From the NCBI RefSeq assembly GCF_002090075.1, contig NZ_BBRI01000003.1, positions 1-64,000 of the forward strand: a stretch of 64,000 nt of DNA, read 5' to 3'. The translations under genes were made by a program, and so were the position numbers. Below, piece by piece: positions 7,950 through 17,882 of the stretch (position 1 is its first letter; each line of letters opens with the position of its first letter). Origin of the DNA: Demequina sp. NBRC 110052. GTDB taxonomy: Bacteria > Actinomycetota > Actinomycetes > Actinomycetales > Demequinaceae. The notes under the pieces are model-generated. The model searched no databases. It saw only the letters and a program-made list of their open reading frames with translations, and had not been told where the DNA came from.

Positions 7950-9476
7950 TCAGTCGACGTCCTCGTCGACCCAGTCGAGCGTGCGCGCGACGGCCTTGCG
8001 CCAGTTGCGATACAGCCTGTCCGCCTCGCCCCGACGCATCTGCGGCTCCCAGCGCCGATCCTCCTGCCAGTTGTCCCGCAGCTCGTCCAGGTCGTGCCAA
8101 TAGCCCACCGCGAGTCCGGCGGCGTAAGCGGCGCCGAGCGCGGTGGTCTCGGCCACGACGGGTCGCACCACGTCGATCCCGAGCACGTCAGCCTGGAACT
8201 GCATGAGCAGCTCGTTGACCGTCATCCCGCCGTCCACCGCGAGGGTGTTGACGCGTCGTCCCATGTCCGCCTCGACAGCCTCGATCACGTCGCGCGTCTG
8301 ATACGCCGTCGCCTCAAGCACCGCCCGCGCGAGATGGCCGCGCGTCACGTAGGAGGTGAGGCCCACGATGGCACCCCGCGCGTCGGGCCTCCAATAGGGG
8401 GCGAAGAGCCCGGAGAAGGCGGGCACGAAGTAGGCCCCGCCGTTGTCCGGCACGGACGCGGCGTGTTCCTCGATCTCCGCAGCGGTGGAGATCATGCCGA
8501 GGTTGTCGCGCACCCACTGCACGAGCGAACCGGTAACAGCGATCGAGCCCTCCAAGGCGTACCGCGGCGCTTCCTCGCCCAGCCGGAACGCGACAGTCGT
8601 GAGCAGCCCGTGCTCGCTCAGCACCTTCTCCTCACCGGTGCCGACGATGATGAAATTGCCCGTCCCGTACGTGTTCTTGGACTCGCCCGGCTCGAACGCC
8701 GCCTGCCCGAACGTCGCCGCCTGCTGGTCGCCGAGGATGCCAGCGATGGGCACCTCGCGCAGCAGCGAGTGCCCGCCCACATGGCCGTAGACCTCCGACG
8801 AGGAGCGGATCTCCGGCAGCATCTCGAGCGGCACATCGAACGCGGCCGCAAGCTCGGGCGACCAGTCGAGCGTGTCCAGATCCATCAGGAGCGTCCGGCT
8901 CGCGTTCGTCACGTCGGTCACGTGAATGCCGCCGTTGACTCCCCCGGTGAGGTTCCACACCAGCCACGAGTCCGTCGTCCCGAACTTGAGATGACCCGCC
9001 TCGGCCTTCTCGCGTGCACCCGGCACGTGATCCAGGATCCACGCGATCTTGGTCGCCGAGAAATACGTAGCGAGCGGCAGCCCGGTGATCTCGCGGAAGC
9101 GGTCGGCACCGAGCTCGGACTCCGCCGCGAGCGCGTCGATCATCGGCTGCGTGCGCGTGTCCTGCCACACGATCGCGGGATGGACCGGCTCCCCCGTGCG
9201 GGCGTCCCACACGACCGTCGTCTCGCGCTGGTTGGTGATGCCCACCGCGATCAGGTCCAGGCGGGTGATGTCAGCCTTCGCGAGGGCCTCCGCGACGACG
9301 CGCCTGGTGTTGGCCCAGATCTCCAGCGGGTCGTGCTCCACCCACCCTGGTCGCGGCATGTGCTGGCGATGCTCCAACTGACCCGACGTGACGGGCCGCC
9401 CGGCATGGTCGAACACGATGGCGCGCGTGGAGGTGGTGCCCTGATCGATCGCGATCACATAGCTGCCGCCGGGCAT
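7950..9476 (-). CDS. glpK: Glycerol kinase
   Basis: This 508-aa FGGY-family kinase phosphorylates glycerol to glycerol-3-phosphate with ATP in the cytoplasm. The N-terminal phosphate-binding motif [18 protein letters not shown] and the internal [14 protein letters not shown] and [11 protein letters not shown] are characteristic. The ATG at 9476 is preferred over one ten codons upstream because AAGGGGGCGAGG lies just before it. It follows glpD on the same strand with a 36-bp gap, so the two form a glpD-glpK operon. No glpF facilitator is next to it. Confidence 0.96.
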   Translation of the reverse strand: MPGGSYVIAIDQGTTSTRAIVFDHAGRPVTSGQLEHRQHMPRPGWVEHDPLEIWANTRRVVAEALAKADITRLDLIAVGITNQRETTVVWDARTGEPVHPAIVWQDTRTQPMIDALAAESELGADRFREITGLPLATYFSATKIAWILDHVPGAREKAEAGHLKFGTTDSWLVWNLTGGVNGGIHVTDVTNASRTLLMDLDTLDWSPELAAAFDVPLEMLPEIRSSSEVYGHVGGHSLLREVPIAGILGDQQAATFGQAAFEPGESKNTYGTGNFIIVGTGEEKVLSEHGLLTTVAFRLGEEAPRYALEGSIAVTGSLVQWVRDNLGMISTAAEIEEHAASVPDNGGAYFVPAFSGLFAPYWRPDARGAIVGLTSYVTRGHLARAVLEATAYQTRDVIEAVEADMGRRVNTLAVDGGMTVNELLMQFQADVLGIDVVRPVVAETTALGAAYAAGLAVGYWHDLDELRDNWQEDRRWEPQMRRGEADRLYRNWRKAVARTLDWVDEDVD

Positions 9477-9512
9477 CCTCGCCCCCTTCGACTCGTCGGC
9501 CGTCACCTCACC

Positions 9513-11255
9513 CTAGCGAGGCACCGAGTGCCTGCGCCTGAGATCCACTCCATGTGCCTCGCGCAGTCGGTTCACCAGCAGCTCCACCTCGTCACGGCGG
9601 CGTCGGCGCGACCAGTGCAGGGCGTCTCCGACGATGTCCGCGAGCTCGTCGACCGACTCCTCCGTGAGCAGTCCCTCGAACGCGAGCGTGGTGCGCCTCA
9701 GCGCCACATCGGCGAGCCGCACGACGCACTCGGTGCGCGCTACATGCGACAGCTCGCCCACCGAGTATGCGGGCAGCGTGCGAAGGCGGCGCGCCGTCGC
9801 CTTCGTGGCGACCTCGGCTCCGGCGACGCCGATCGCGTCGGCGCCGTAGCGCGCCAGCAGCTCGCGCCCCCGTGCCTGCCCGACGCCGGGGAGCCGCGCG
9901 CGCACCCACGCGTCTTGGTCGTCGGGCCGGGGAAGGCCGCGCGAGGCGCCGACCGTGAGCGCATCGGTCGCGACGAACCTGTCGAGTCCCAGCAGCGCGA
10001 GCACGCGGTCGCCCACCTGCTCGCCCAGCGCGCGGTGCGTGGTCCACTTGCCGCCCACGACGGAGAGCACGGGCAGTGCCGTGCCCGGCAGCGTCCCCGG
10101 CTCCACGCGGTAGTCGCGGCTGATACGCCCGGGCTCCGTGGCATCGGCCGCGGGCAGGGGCCTGATGCCGGCGTAGCGGAACACGATCTGGGCGCGCGTC
10201 ACCGGGATGCCAGGGAAGACGTGCGCGGCGAGCTCGAGGAAGTAGTCGACCTCCTCCTCGGTGCACACGACCGGGTCCGACGCGTCGGCCGGGATGTCGG
10301 TCGTGCCCACGATCACGCGCCCGTGCATCGGGTAGACGAGCACGATGCGGCCGTCCGCGTTCTCGAAGAAGATCTCGCGTCCGCGGCACGCGGCCAGCAA
10401 CTCGGCATTGTCCACGACGATGTGCGAGCCCTTGGTGCCGCCCATGTACGCGGTGCGCTCACCCAGGGCCCCGTTGGTGAGGTCAGTGAACGGGCCCGAC
10501 GCATTCACGACCACGTCCGCAAGCACGCCCCACTCGTGACCCGTGAGCTCGTCACGCAGCGTCACGGCCTCGCCCTCGTGACCCACCGCCTCCACGTAGG
10601 TGGCCAGACGCAGGCCCCCGGTGCGCGCCGCGTCGGACGCGAGATCCCATGCGTACCGCTCCGGCCGGGAGACCATCGCGTCGAAGTACGTCGCCGTGAA
10701 GCGCGTCGCCGGGTGCAGGTCGGGCAGTTCCTCGAAAGTGCGGGCACGCCCCACGAAGCGGTGGCGCGGCACGCTCGTGCCGTCCGCCGCACGGCCCGCA
10801 TTCGAATACGCGTCGTACAGCCACAGGCCCGTCTTGATCAGCAACGCGCCGCGCGGCCTCTGACGCCGCGGCTGGCGTCCCAGCAGGAATCGCAGCGGCG
10901 CATTGGCAACGCCTCCGAAGATGTTCCGAATGGGGATCGTCGTGGGCAGCGGCTTCACGTGATGCGGCGCGTTCGCCAGCAGCCGGTTGCGCTCCTCCAC
11001 CGACTCCCGTACCAGCCGGAACTCGCCGTTCTCGAGATACCTCACGCCCCCGTGCACCATGCGCGACGAGGCCGCCGAGGTCTCCGCGGCGACGTCGCCG
11101 CGATCCACCAGCACCACGTCCACACCGTTGAGTGCGAGGTCGCGCGCGATCGCGACGCCGTTGATGCCCGCGCCGATCACCAGCACATCGGCGCGCGGCC
11201 GGTCGACGAGGGCGCGGACCTCAGGGCGGAGACGACGGGACGCTCGGGGAGTCAT
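9513..11255 (-). CDS. glpD: Aerobic glycerol-3-phosphate dehydrogenase
   Basis: This 580-aa FAD-dependent enzyme oxidises glycerol-3-phosphate to dihydroxyacetone phosphate and feeds electrons to quinone. The dinucleotide-binding motif DVLVIGAGINGVAIARDL starts at residue 24, SSRMVHGGVRYLENGEF follows, and the usual C-terminal domain is present (EDADGRIVLVYPMHGRVIVG lies mid-protein). The length is normal for actinobacterial GlpD. ATG at 11255 has no clear ribosome-binding site. It is first gene of the glycerol operon with glpK. Confidence 0.95.
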   Translation of the reverse strand: MTPRASRRLRPEVRALVDRPRADVLVIGAGINGVAIARDLALNGVDVVLVDRGDVAAETSAASSRMVHGGVRYLENGEFRLVRESVEERNRLLANAPHHVKPLPTTIPIRNIFGGVANAPLRFLLGRQPRRQRPRGALLIKTGLWLYDAYSNAGRAADGTSVPRHRFVGRARTFEELPDLHPATRFTATYFDAMVSRPERYAWDLASDAARTGGLRLATYVEAVGHEGEAVTLRDELTGHEWGVLADVVVNASGPFTDLTNGALGERTAYMGGTKGSHIVVDNAELLAACRGREIFFENADGRIVLVYPMHGRVIVGTTDIPADASDPVVCTEEEVDYFLELAAHVFPGIPVTRAQIVFRYAGIRPLPAADATEPGRISRDYRVEPGTLPGTALPVLSVVGGKWTTHRALGEQVGDRVLALLGLDRFVATDALTVGASRGLPRPDDQDAWVRARLPGVGQARGRELLARYGADAIGVAGAEVATKATARRLRTLPAYSVGELSHVARTECVVRLADVALRRTTLAFEGLLTEESVDELADIVGDALHWSRRRRRDEVELLVNRLREAHGVDLRRRHSVPR

Positions 11256-11320
11256 ACGCCATGGTGCTCACAGGAGAGTCAGCGGCGCAACGGTTCGGGG
11301 CGACTCGCCGCCGCACGGGG

Positions 11321-12475
11321 TCAACCGCGCATGCGGGCCTGCCCGCGAATGCGCGGGCCGGTGCTCCAGTACAGGTCGTTCTGGTCGTCGCCACCGATCC
11401 AGCCGGGGCCGTCATCGAAGGACATCGACGCGTCGGGCGCGAAGGATCCGGCGGGCACCGGTGCGAACGTGGCCTGCGCGGCAGGCGCACCGGGGAACGC
11501 GGGTGACGGCGCGGGAGCAGGAACGGGCACGCCCGACGCTGCGGGCGGCTGGGGAGCGAAGGTCGCCTGAGCCGGGGGCTGAGTCGGGGCCGCCGGTGCG
11601 GCGGCCTGCGGCGCGAACGCCGCTGCCGGCTGTGCCACGGGCGGGACGGGGACGCCCCGCGGCGGCGTGGCGGCGCCGGGCACGTGCGACACGGGCGCGG
11701 CGTACGGATCTCCACCCTGGGCGCGGAAGCCCGCCGAGAGGTATGAGGCCTCCTCGTCCACCGGCTCGGGCTGGAACGCGGCGGCCGGCGCGAAGGTCTG
11801 CGCAGGCGGCTGCGGGGCAGGCGCCTGCACGGCGTGCGGCTGCGGCGCCATCGGCTGCGCGGCGTGAGCCGGCGCGGGCGCGGCGGGCACCGGCGCCGGG
11901 GCTGTAGGCACCCCGTAGCGCGACCACAGCTCGCCGGGGATGCGAGACAGCAGGATCGTGAGCAGGTCGAGCCGGTTCTGCGTGTCCGCGAGGACCGCGT
12001 CGTCCAGGTCGCGCCACAGGTACACGAGAGGGCCGTCGAAGGTGATCGCGGCACCGCGTGCGGCCTCGTGCATGAGGACCTCGCGCGCGGGAGACGCGGC
12101 GAGCTCGGCGACGAGCCTCATGTCGGAGGCGACCACGTGCCAGCGCATGTCGAACTCGATGTCGCTGACGCCGGAGGGCCTGGCCTCGGAGACTTCGAGC
12201 GCGGGCCGGTCGGCGGGCACGAGCATGAGCGTGGGGAGGGACACCGGGAGCTCGAGGGCCTCGAGAACGTAGTCGCCCACCACCAGGCGGTGCGCACGGT
12301 GCCCGCGCCACGTGCCAGTCATGGCGAGTCGCGTGCCGCGCGCGGCGTGGCGCGCGATGGGGTCGAGGCGCAAGGGCGCGGGGAGGCGAAGGTCACGCTT
12401 GTCGGCGTAGTCGAGGCCGAGGCGGCTGGCGAGAGCCTTGGTGGCCCTCGCCGACTTCACGGACGCGTCCCTCAC
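11321..12475 (-). CDS. Hypothetical protein with Pro/Ala-rich C-terminal half
   Basis: This 384-aa protein was not assigned to a named family. The first ~190 residues look folded, with RGHRAHRLVVGDYVLEALE and WHVVASDMRLVAELAASPAR among ordered stretches. The remainder is a Pro/Ala/Gln-rich low-complexity linker of about 170 residues, ending in a short acidic tail, DDQNDLYWSTGPRIRGQ. No signal peptide or membrane segment is seen. GTG at 12475 is chosen because AAGGGGGAG sits directly upstream; an ATG 13 codons earlier has no such site. It reads toward the glpD gene, 65 bp away. Confidence 0.7.
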   Translation of the reverse strand: MRDASVKSARATKALASRLGLDYADKRDLRLPAPLRLDPIARHAARGTRLAMTGTWRGHRAHRLVVGDYVLEALELPVSLPTLMLVPADRPALEVSEARPSGVSDIEFDMRWHVVASDMRLVAELAASPAREVLMHEAARGAAITFDGPLVYLWRDLDDAVLADTQNRLDLLTILLSRIPGELWSRYGVPTAPAPVPAAPAPAHAAQPMAPQPHAVQAPAPQPPAQTFAPAAAFQPEPVDEEASYLSAGFRAQGGDPYAAPVSHVPGAATPPRGVPVPPVAQPAAAFAPQAAAPAAPTQPPAQATFAPQPPAASGVPVPAPAPSPAFPGAPAAQATFAPVPAGSFAPDASMSFDDGPGWIGGDDQNDLYWSTGPRIRGQARMRG

Positions 12476-12590
12476 GATCTCCCCCTTCTGGCCTAGCGAT
12501 CGGTTCCGTCGCATGATGAGAGGGACGAAGGCGCGGACGATGACGCGGATTCCGCAAGTCCGTCACGAACTGTCGATTTCGCGGCATGGC

Positions 12591-12619
12591 TTGCACTCGC
12601 ATACCCCTAGGGGTATATT
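12591..12619 (+). promoter_or_regulatory. Promoter with CsoR-type operator in the spacer
   Basis: TTGCAC (12591-12596) and TATATT (12614-12619) are 17 bp apart, and the perfect palindrome ATACCCCTAGGGGTAT (12601-12616) fills the spacer and overlaps the -10. G/C-tract palindromes of this shape are the known operators of CsoR/CstR-family copper or persulfide sensors. It drives the 58-aa Cys-rich gene. Confidence 0.75.
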
Positions 12620-12669
12620 GATCGGGTCAGCACGACGACAACACGTACACCGACGAAAGGAACACGCCC

Positions 12670-12846
12670 ATGTGCTCCCCCGCCACCTGCCCCCGCTGCG
12701 GCAAGACCACCTGGACCGGCTGCGGCAACCACATCGAGCAGGCCCTCGCCGGCGTCCCCGCCGCGCAGCGCTGCTCGTGCGACTCCGCGGCCGCCGGCAA
12801 CGGCGCCTCGGCGAACGGCATTCTCGGCCGCATGTTCGGCCGCTGA
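12670..12846 (+). CDS. 58-aa Cys-rich zinc-ribbon-like protein
   Basis: This short protein starts MCSPATCPRCGKTTWTGCG and has six cysteines in its first 36 residues (CxxxxCxxC, then GCG, then CSC), followed by a Gly/Ala-rich tail. The arrangement suggests a metal- or thiol-binding ribbon. Small actinobacterial proteins of this look are known, but no function is established to my knowledge. GAAAGGA lies 10 nt upstream of the ATG. The CsoR-type operator in its promoter ties it to copper or reactive-sulfur stress (inference). A strong terminator follows, so it is a single-gene unit. Confidence 0.8.
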   Translation: MCSPATCPRCGKTTWTGCGNHIEQALAGVPAAQRCSCDSAAAGNGASANGILGRMFGR

Positions 12847-12864
12847 TCCACCGCTGAACTTCGC

Positions 12865-12898
12865 ACGAAGGCCCGGTCCGCATGGACCGGGCCTTCGT
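12865..12898 (+). terminator. Terminator of the Cys-rich gene
   Basis: A perfect 15-bp stem (12865-12879 with 12884-12898) closes a GCAT loop. It lies 19 bp after the Cys-rich gene stop and also downstream of the convergent LacI-family gene. Confidence 0.85.
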
Positions 12899-12921
12899 CG
12901 TCTCACCCCTCGGGGTCGGCG

Positions 12922-14016
12922 CTAGCCAGCAGGCGGCGCGATCGTCCCACCGCGATGCACCGGCAGCGGCAGCTCCTCGACCGCGGGCATCGGCTCGATC
13001 TCGAGGCCGTCACGCTCGGCGAGCTCGCGGTCCAGCATCGCGAGCATGCGGCGCGCCACGATCTCTCCCTTGGCGCGTCCGTTCTGCTCGACGGTCGCGA
13101 GCTCCAGGTCGCCCAGGCCCGCCAGCGGCACGGCGTCGAAGCCGGTCAGGCTCAGATCCCGCGGCACGCTCAGCCCACGCTCGCGCGCCACATCGACGAT
13201 GCCGGCCGCGTGGATGTCCGCCGTCGTCAGGATCGCCGTCGGCGGCTGAGGAAGGTCCAGGAGCGCTCGCGCCGCGTGCTGACCGCTCTCTCGCGTCACG
13301 GCGCCGCAGCGGTAGACCGCCACCGGCTCGACCCCGGCACGCAGGAAGCCCTCGATGCGGCGCGCCACGTTCGCGGGCGCCTCTGCAAGCAGCAGCTCCA
13401 AAGGGACGATGCTGTCGGCATCTTCGTGGGTCGCGAACGTGTAGCCCGCGATGGCGATCCGCGTGTGACCCGCCTCGAGCACGAGTCGCGCAAGCCTCTC
13501 CGTGGCCGCCGCGTCATCCATCGCCACCGCAGATTCCTCGGTCATCGCGCCGTCGAGCGCGATCCAAGGCACGTGCCGGGACGCGAGGTACGCGTCGGTC
13601 TCCTCGAAGCCCACGAGGCGGCGCACCGAGACGACGCCGTCGAACAGCACCGAATGCGCGAGCGTGCGCGACGCCTCATCCGTGATCGGGGGCAGCAGGA
13701 CCGTGCCGTATCCGGCATGCGCGAACTCGCGCTGCAGCCCGTCGAGCACGCCGAGCGACAGCGGATCAGTGTCCGGATCCTCGAGCACCGCGTACGTCAT
13801 CACGGCCACCAGATGCGTGCGCCCGGAGGCGAGCGCGCGACCCAACGCCGAAGGTCCGTCGTAGCCGAGCGCTGCCGCGGCGCGCCGCACGCGGTCAGCG
13901 GTCTCCGGAGCGACCGCGCGCTTGCCCGTGAACACATGAGACGCCGTGGACTTGGCCACGCCTGCGGCCGCGGCGACCGCCGCGAGCGTCACGTTGCGGT
14001 GCTCGGCCACCGTCAC
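12922..14016 (-). CDS. LacI-family transcriptional repressor
   Basis: This 364-aa regulator has the LacI helix-turn-helix at its N-terminus ([20 protein letters not shown], with hinge [19 protein letters not shown]) and a periplasmic-binding-protein-like sensor domain after residue 60. Several starts are possible; GTG at 14016 or the GTG two codons later follows AGGAAGG, whereas the longer frame beginning at 14058 reads through a copy of the intergenic repeat. It is divergent from arcA with about 115 bp between starts. No sugar operon lies beside it, so its target is unknown. Confidence 0.85.
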   Translation of the reverse strand: MTVAEHRNVTLAAVAAAAGVAKSTASHVFTGKRAVAPETADRVRRAAAALGYDGPSALGRALASGRTHLVAVMTYAVLEDPDTDPLSLGVLDGLQREFAHAGYGTVLLPPITDEASRTLAHSVLFDGVVSVRRLVGFEETDAYLASRHVPWIALDGAMTEESAVAMDDAAATERLARLVLEAGHTRIAIAGYTFATHEDADSIVPLELLLAEAPANVARRIEGFLRAGVEPVAVYRCGAVTRESGQHAARALLDLPQPPTAILTTADIHAAGIVDVARERGLSVPRDLSLTGFDAVPLAGLGDLELATVEQNGRAKGEIVARRMLAMLDRELAERDGLEIEPMPAVEELPLPVHRGGTIAPPAG

Positions 14017-14038
14017 CCGCCTTCCTGACCGATCCCGC

Positions 14039-14047
14039 GCGTCGGGC
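14039..14047. repeat. Intergenic GCGTCGGGC motif copy
   Basis: One copy of the recurrent 9-mer in the divergent LacI/arcA gap, followed by AT as in most copies. A near-copy, GCCCGATGC, lies at about 14100. Confidence 0.5.
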
Positions 14048-14132
14048 ATCGGTCGCATTCCCCCTGGGTGTGAACGGTGCCAGCCTACGGCGTCGCATGC
14101 CCGATGCTAGGTTCGAGGCGAAGGAGGTCGCC

Positions 14133-15404
14133 TTGCCAGATCCGCTCGCGACGTCCGAGGAGGTCATCACTCCTCTGGGCGTGCACTCCGAGGTGGGGCG
14201 CCTCAACACGGTCCTCACCTGCGCCCCCGGGCTCGCGCATCACCGCCTCACGCCCTCGAACGCCGCGGACCTCCTGTTCGACGACGTGATGTGGGTAGAC
14301 AACGCGATCCGCGACCACGCCGAGTTCGTCGAGCTCATGCGCGAGCGCGACATCGAGGTGCTCGACCTGCACACGCTGCTCGCCGAAACCCTCGGCCTCG
14401 AGCACGCGCGCGCGTGGCTGACCGAGCGCAAGCTCGCGCCGCACGAGATGGGCGTGGGATTCACGGGCGACGTGCGAGCCTTCCTGGACACGCTCGATCC
14501 GTTCTCGCTGGCGCAGTACATGCTCGGCGGACTCGCGGTCGCCGACCTCCCGCGCGACTTCGCCGCCCCCGCAGTGCAACTGGTGCGCGAGGAGTCCGGC
14601 ATGCGCGACTACCTCATCCCGCCGCTGCCCAACACGCTCTTCACGCGCGACACGACCAGCTGGATCTATGAGGGCGTCACTCTCAACCCGCTGTACTACC
14701 CGGCGCGCCACGCCGAGACGCTCGTGATGAAGGCGATCTACGACTTCCACCCGCGCTTCGCGGGCCAGGTCAAGGTGTGGTGGGGGGACCCCGAACGCGA
14801 TCACGGTCTCGCCTCGCTCGAAGGCGGCGACGTCATGCCCATCGGCAACGGCGCAGTCTTGATCGGCATGTCGGAGCGCTCCAGCCGTCAGGCGATCACG
14901 CAGGTCGCAGCGGAGCTGTTCGCCGCCGACGCCGCGGATCGCGTGATCGTCGCGAAGATGCCGCGGCTGCGTGCGGCGATGCACCTGGACACCGTGTTCA
15001 CGCTCGCCGACCGCGATGTCGCCACCGCCTTCCCTGGGATCGTGGACGACATCGAGACCTTCTCGCTCTACCCGGCTGAGCCGCCGACGCTGCTGGACGT
15101 GGTCCGCGAGCGCGAGCCGTTCGTCGACGTCGTTGCGCACGCGCTCGGGCTCGGCCGGCTCAATGTCATCGAGACCGGCGGTGACCGCTACGCGGCGGAG
15201 CGTCAGCAGTGGGACTCGGGCAACAACGTGGTCGCGCTCGAGCCAGGTGTGGTCGTCGCGTACGACCGCAACACTCACACCAACGACCGCCTGCGCGCCG
15301 CAGGCATCGAGGTCGTCGAGATCGTGGGCGCCGAGCTCGGGCGCGGGCGCGGCGGCGGACACTGCATGACCTGCCCCCTGTCCAGGGACTCTGTGCCGTT
15401 CTAG
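14133..15404 (+). CDS. arcA: Arginine deiminase
   Basis: This 423-aa enzyme hydrolyses arginine to citrulline and ammonia. Characteristic stretches are [26 protein letters not shown] and the C-terminal catalytic cysteine motif [12 protein letters not shown]. The start is TTG at 14133: a full AAGGAGG lies 5 nt upstream, while the ATG of the longer frame at 14070 has no such site. Neighbours are a divergent LacI regulator and an unrelated hydrolase; arcB, arcC and an arginine/ornithine antiporter are absent, so it is an orphan here, perhaps for acid defence or arginine catabolism. Confidence 0.93.
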   Translation: MPDPLATSEEVITPLGVHSEVGRLNTVLTCAPGLAHHRLTPSNAADLLFDDVMWVDNAIRDHAEFVELMRERDIEVLDLHTLLAETLGLEHARAWLTERKLAPHEMGVGFTGDVRAFLDTLDPFSLAQYMLGGLAVADLPRDFAAPAVQLVREESGMRDYLIPPLPNTLFTRDTTSWIYEGVTLNPLYYPARHAETLVMKAIYDFHPRFAGQVKVWWGDPERDHGLASLEGGDVMPIGNGAVLIGMSERSSRQAITQVAAELFAADAADRVIVAKMPRLRAAMHLDTVFTLADRDVATAFPGIVDDIETFSLYPAEPPTLLDVVREREPFVDVVAHALGLGRLNVIETGGDRYAAERQQWDSGNNVVALEPGVVVAYDRNTHTNDRLRAAGIEVVEIVGAELGRGRGGGHCMTCPLSRDSVPF

Positions 15405-15413
15405 CCGGCCTCA

Positions 15414-15435
15414 GCGTCGGGCATGGGCCCGACGC
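15414..15435 (+). terminator. Hairpin made of two intergenic motifs after arcA
   Basis: GCGTCGGGC (15414-15422) and GCCCGACGC (15427-15435) form a perfect 9-bp stem with loop ATGG, 9 bp after the arcA stop. It may end arcA transcription, although no U-tract follows. Confidence 0.6.
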
Positions 15436-15490
15436 GGCACCACCGGGCCTGCACCGCGCGGGCTATCGTCGAGCCAGGAAGGGGTGACGC

Positions 15491-17221
15491 ATGAGCGGAA
15501 GGCTGCGCCTGCCCGACGCGCGCAAGGGCTGGGCAGGCAGGCGCCCGCCCGGCATCCTGGAGCCGAACTTCTCCGGCGTCGGACTGGTGGTCGGCGCGTT
15601 CTTCGTCGCCGTCTCCCTGGGGCCCTCCCTGTTGCCGCGCGTGGCCTGGGTGCAGGGCATCGCATCGGGCGTGTCGTTCATGGTGGGCTACGCGCTCGGC
15701 GCGAGCGGGCACTCGGTATGGAACTACCTGCAGATCCCGAACATCAGGGGGCGCGCACGGTTCATCGTGGGAGGCTCGCTGCTCGCGATCATCGGGGTGA
15801 CGCTGGGGCTCGCGATCTGGAGATGGGTGGGCTGGCAGAACGAGATCCGCCACACCTTCGACATGCCCGATGTGAGCCCCACCGCGTGGCCCATCGTCAT
15901 CGGCGTGGGCGTGATGATCGCGGCGATCGTGCTGATCGTCTCGCGCTTCATGCGCAAGCTGTTCCGCGTCGCGAACCACCTGCTTGACCGATGGTTTCCC
16001 CGTCGTCTGTCGATCGCCTTGGGCGTGACGTTGGCGTCCGTGACGCTGTGGCTCGTCCTCTCGGGTCTGCTGGTGCAGGGCTTCTTCGCCGCCTCCAATG
16101 CACTGTTCTCCGTGCGTGACCGCGCCGACAAGCCCGGCGTGGAGCAGCCGACGAGTGCGCTGCGCTCGGGCGGCGAGGGCTCGCTCGTCGCGTGGGAGGA
16201 CCTCGGCAGGCAGGGCCGATCGTTCGTGTCCTCGGGCCCCACCGTCGAGGATCTGGACGGCTACTGGGGCTCGGGCTCCATGGAGCCGATCCGCGTGTAC
16301 GTCGGGCTGCGCTCGGCTGACACGCTCGAGGAGCGCGCCGACCTGCTGCTCGACGAACTGATACGGACGGACGCGTTCGAGCGCGAGGCGCTCGTGCTCG
16401 GCACCGTCACCGGCACTGGCTACCTCGACCCGGCGGGCGTCGACCCGCTCGAGTACCTGCTTCGCGGCGACGTGGCGATCGCGGGCGTGCAGTACTCGTA
16501 CCTGCCCAGCTGGATCTCGCTGCTCGCCGACCAGCAGGTCACGCGCGACACCTCGCTCAGGACGTTCCGCACCGTCTATGACTACTGGGCCACACTGCCC
16601 GAGGACGAGCGCCCCGAGCTGTACCTGTACGGACTCTCGCTCGGCTCGTTCGGCGTCGAGGCCGTGCTCGGCTCGATCGACATCCTCAACGAGCAGATCG
16701 ACGGCGCGCTCATGGCGGGACCGCCATTCGTGAACCCCCTCCACACCGAACTCACCGACGCTCGCGCGGCCGGCAGCTCCGCCTGGTTGCCCGTCGTCGG
16801 AGAAGGCCGCACCGTGCGGTTCACGGGCGAGGAGGACTCGCTCGACCTGCCCGCCGGAGTGTGGGGCGACACGCGCGTCGTGTACCTGCAGCACGGCTCA
16901 GACCCGGTGGTGTTCTTCTCGCCCGAGCTCGCGTTCCGCGAGCCCGACTGGCTCAAAGGGTCAGAGCGCGCACCCGACGTCTCGAACCAGATGAGCTGGT
17001 TCCCGGTCGTCACCATGTGGCAGGTGCTGCTCGACATGCCTGCGGCAGGATCCATCCCCGACGGCTACGGGCACCTGTACTCGTACACCGCGAACCTCCA
17101 GGCGTGGGTCGGCGTCACCGACCCCGGCGGCTGGACGTTCGTCGACACGCGCAACCTCGCCGCACACCTCGAGGACTACGCCGCCGCGCGTGAGGACTAC
17201 CTCGACAACCTCAACGACTGA
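15491..17221 (+). CDS. Membrane-anchored alpha/beta-hydrolase (Abhydrolase_9)
   Basis: This 576-aa protein matches the Abhydrolase_9 family. An N-terminal membrane domain has four or five helices (about residues 30-60, 80-105, 130-150, 175-205). A soluble alpha/beta-hydrolase domain follows, whose nucleophile elbow is GLSLGSFG; SDPVVFFSPE later may carry the acid residue. The substrate is unknown. Start ATG follows AGGAAGGGG. It precedes the convergent TetR gene by 12 bp. It is not in an evident operon. Confidence 0.85.
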   Translation: MSGRLRLPDARKGWAGRRPPGILEPNFSGVGLVVGAFFVAVSLGPSLLPRVAWVQGIASGVSFMVGYALGASGHSVWNYLQIPNIRGRARFIVGGSLLAIIGVTLGLAIWRWVGWQNEIRHTFDMPDVSPTAWPIVIGVGVMIAAIVLIVSRFMRKLFRVANHLLDRWFPRRLSIALGVTLASVTLWLVLSGLLVQGFFAASNALFSVRDRADKPGVEQPTSALRSGGEGSLVAWEDLGRQGRSFVSSGPTVEDLDGYWGSGSMEPIRVYVGLRSADTLEERADLLLDELIRTDAFEREALVLGTVTGTGYLDPAGVDPLEYLLRGDVAIAGVQYSYLPSWISLLADQQVTRDTSLRTFRTVYDYWATLPEDERPELYLYGLSLGSFGVEAVLGSIDILNEQIDGALMAGPPFVNPLHTELTDARAAGSSAWLPVVGEGRTVRFTGEEDSLDLPAGVWGDTRVVYLQHGSDPVVFFSPELAFREPDWLKGSERAPDVSNQMSWFPVVTMWQVLLDMPAAGSIPDGYGHLYSYTANLQAWVGVTDPGGWTFVDTRNLAAHLEDYAAAREDYLDNLND

Positions 17222-17233
17222 CGGCGAGGCGCG

Positions 17234-17854
17234 CTAGGCCGCCCAGTCGCCGAGCGCACCCTCGAGTGACCCCAAGGCGGCGTCGACCAGCGCCCACCGA
17301 TCATCTGCAGGACACCCTCGATCGACCCAGCGCAGGCAGGCGGCATCGAGGAAGCCGAAGTAGCCCCACAGGGCGAAGTCATGGCGGGCGCTCCTGTTCG
17401 GGGCCAGCAGCGTCGCGAGGAGCTCGACGTAATCCCGACGCGCCTGGAGCCGGATCTCGATCGCCTCGGCAGGCTCGCTGCCTGGGTGGCGCATCGGCAG
17501 CGCCCACGAGTCGGGGTGCGAGGCCACATGATCGAGGTAGACCGTGATCGACTCCCGCACCCGGTCTCGAGCCGAGACCCCTGGCGCGAGTCGCTCCTGA
17601 GCGGCCGCGTGGGCGGAGCCGAGCGTGGCCACCGCCTCGCGCACCACCGCCGTGTAGAGGCCCTCCTTGCCGTCGAAGTACCTGTACACGAGCGGAACGG
17701 AGGCCTCCGCCGACGCGGCGATCGACGCGAGCGTGACGTCGCCGTACGGCCGGTCGGAGAAGGCCTCGGTCGCCGCGGAGAGGATCGCGGCGCGGCGCGA
17801 TTCGGGGTCCAGGCGGCGACGAGGTGTGCGATCGGTGCGCGGCATGTTGGTCAT
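17234..17854 (-). CDS. TetR-family repressor
   Basis: This 206-aa regulator has a TetR N-terminal domain with RAAILSAATEAFSDRPYGD and VTLASIAASAEASVPLVYRYF as helix-turn-helix region, followed by a divergent ligand-binding domain. Start codons at 17854 or three codons later (17845, better spaced from GGTAGG) are both possible. It is divergent from a GH13 gene only 28 bp away, with a perfect 7-bp dyad between them, so it very probably controls itself and that gene. The inducer is unknown. Confidence 0.9.
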   Translation of the reverse strand: MTNMPRTDRTPRRRLDPESRRAAILSAATEAFSDRPYGDVTLASIAASAEASVPLVYRYFDGKEGLYTAVVREAVATLGSAHAAAQERLAPGVSARDRVRESITVYLDHVASHPDSWALPMRHPGSEPAEAIEIRLQARRDYVELLATLLAPNRSARHDFALWGYFGFLDAACLRWVDRGCPADDRWALVDAALGSLEGALGDWAA

Positions 17855-17882
17855 CCTACCGTTAGTGAACTATGCTCACTAA
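17847..17882 (+). promoter_or_regulatory. Leaderless promoter with TetR operator
   Basis: TTGGTC (17847-17852) and TATGCT (17871-17876) are 18 bp apart, and the -10 ends six bases before the GH13 ATG at 17883, so the mRNA should be leaderless. TTAGTGA (17862-17868) and TCACTAA (17876-17882) form a perfect dyad around the -10. A further half-site, TAGTGAAC, lies just inside the GH13 gene. Confidence 0.65.

Noticed and set aside
8094..11570. 1158-codon open frame on the plus strand
   Set aside because: It is antisense to glpK and glpD, reads as Arg/His-rich composition and has no family motif; long antisense frames are expected at this GC content.
14017..14058. N-terminal extension of the LacI-family protein starting MRPMPDARD
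   Set aside because: It reads through a copy of the intergenic GCCCGACGC motif; GTG codons next to AGGAAGG give a normal LacI N-terminus.
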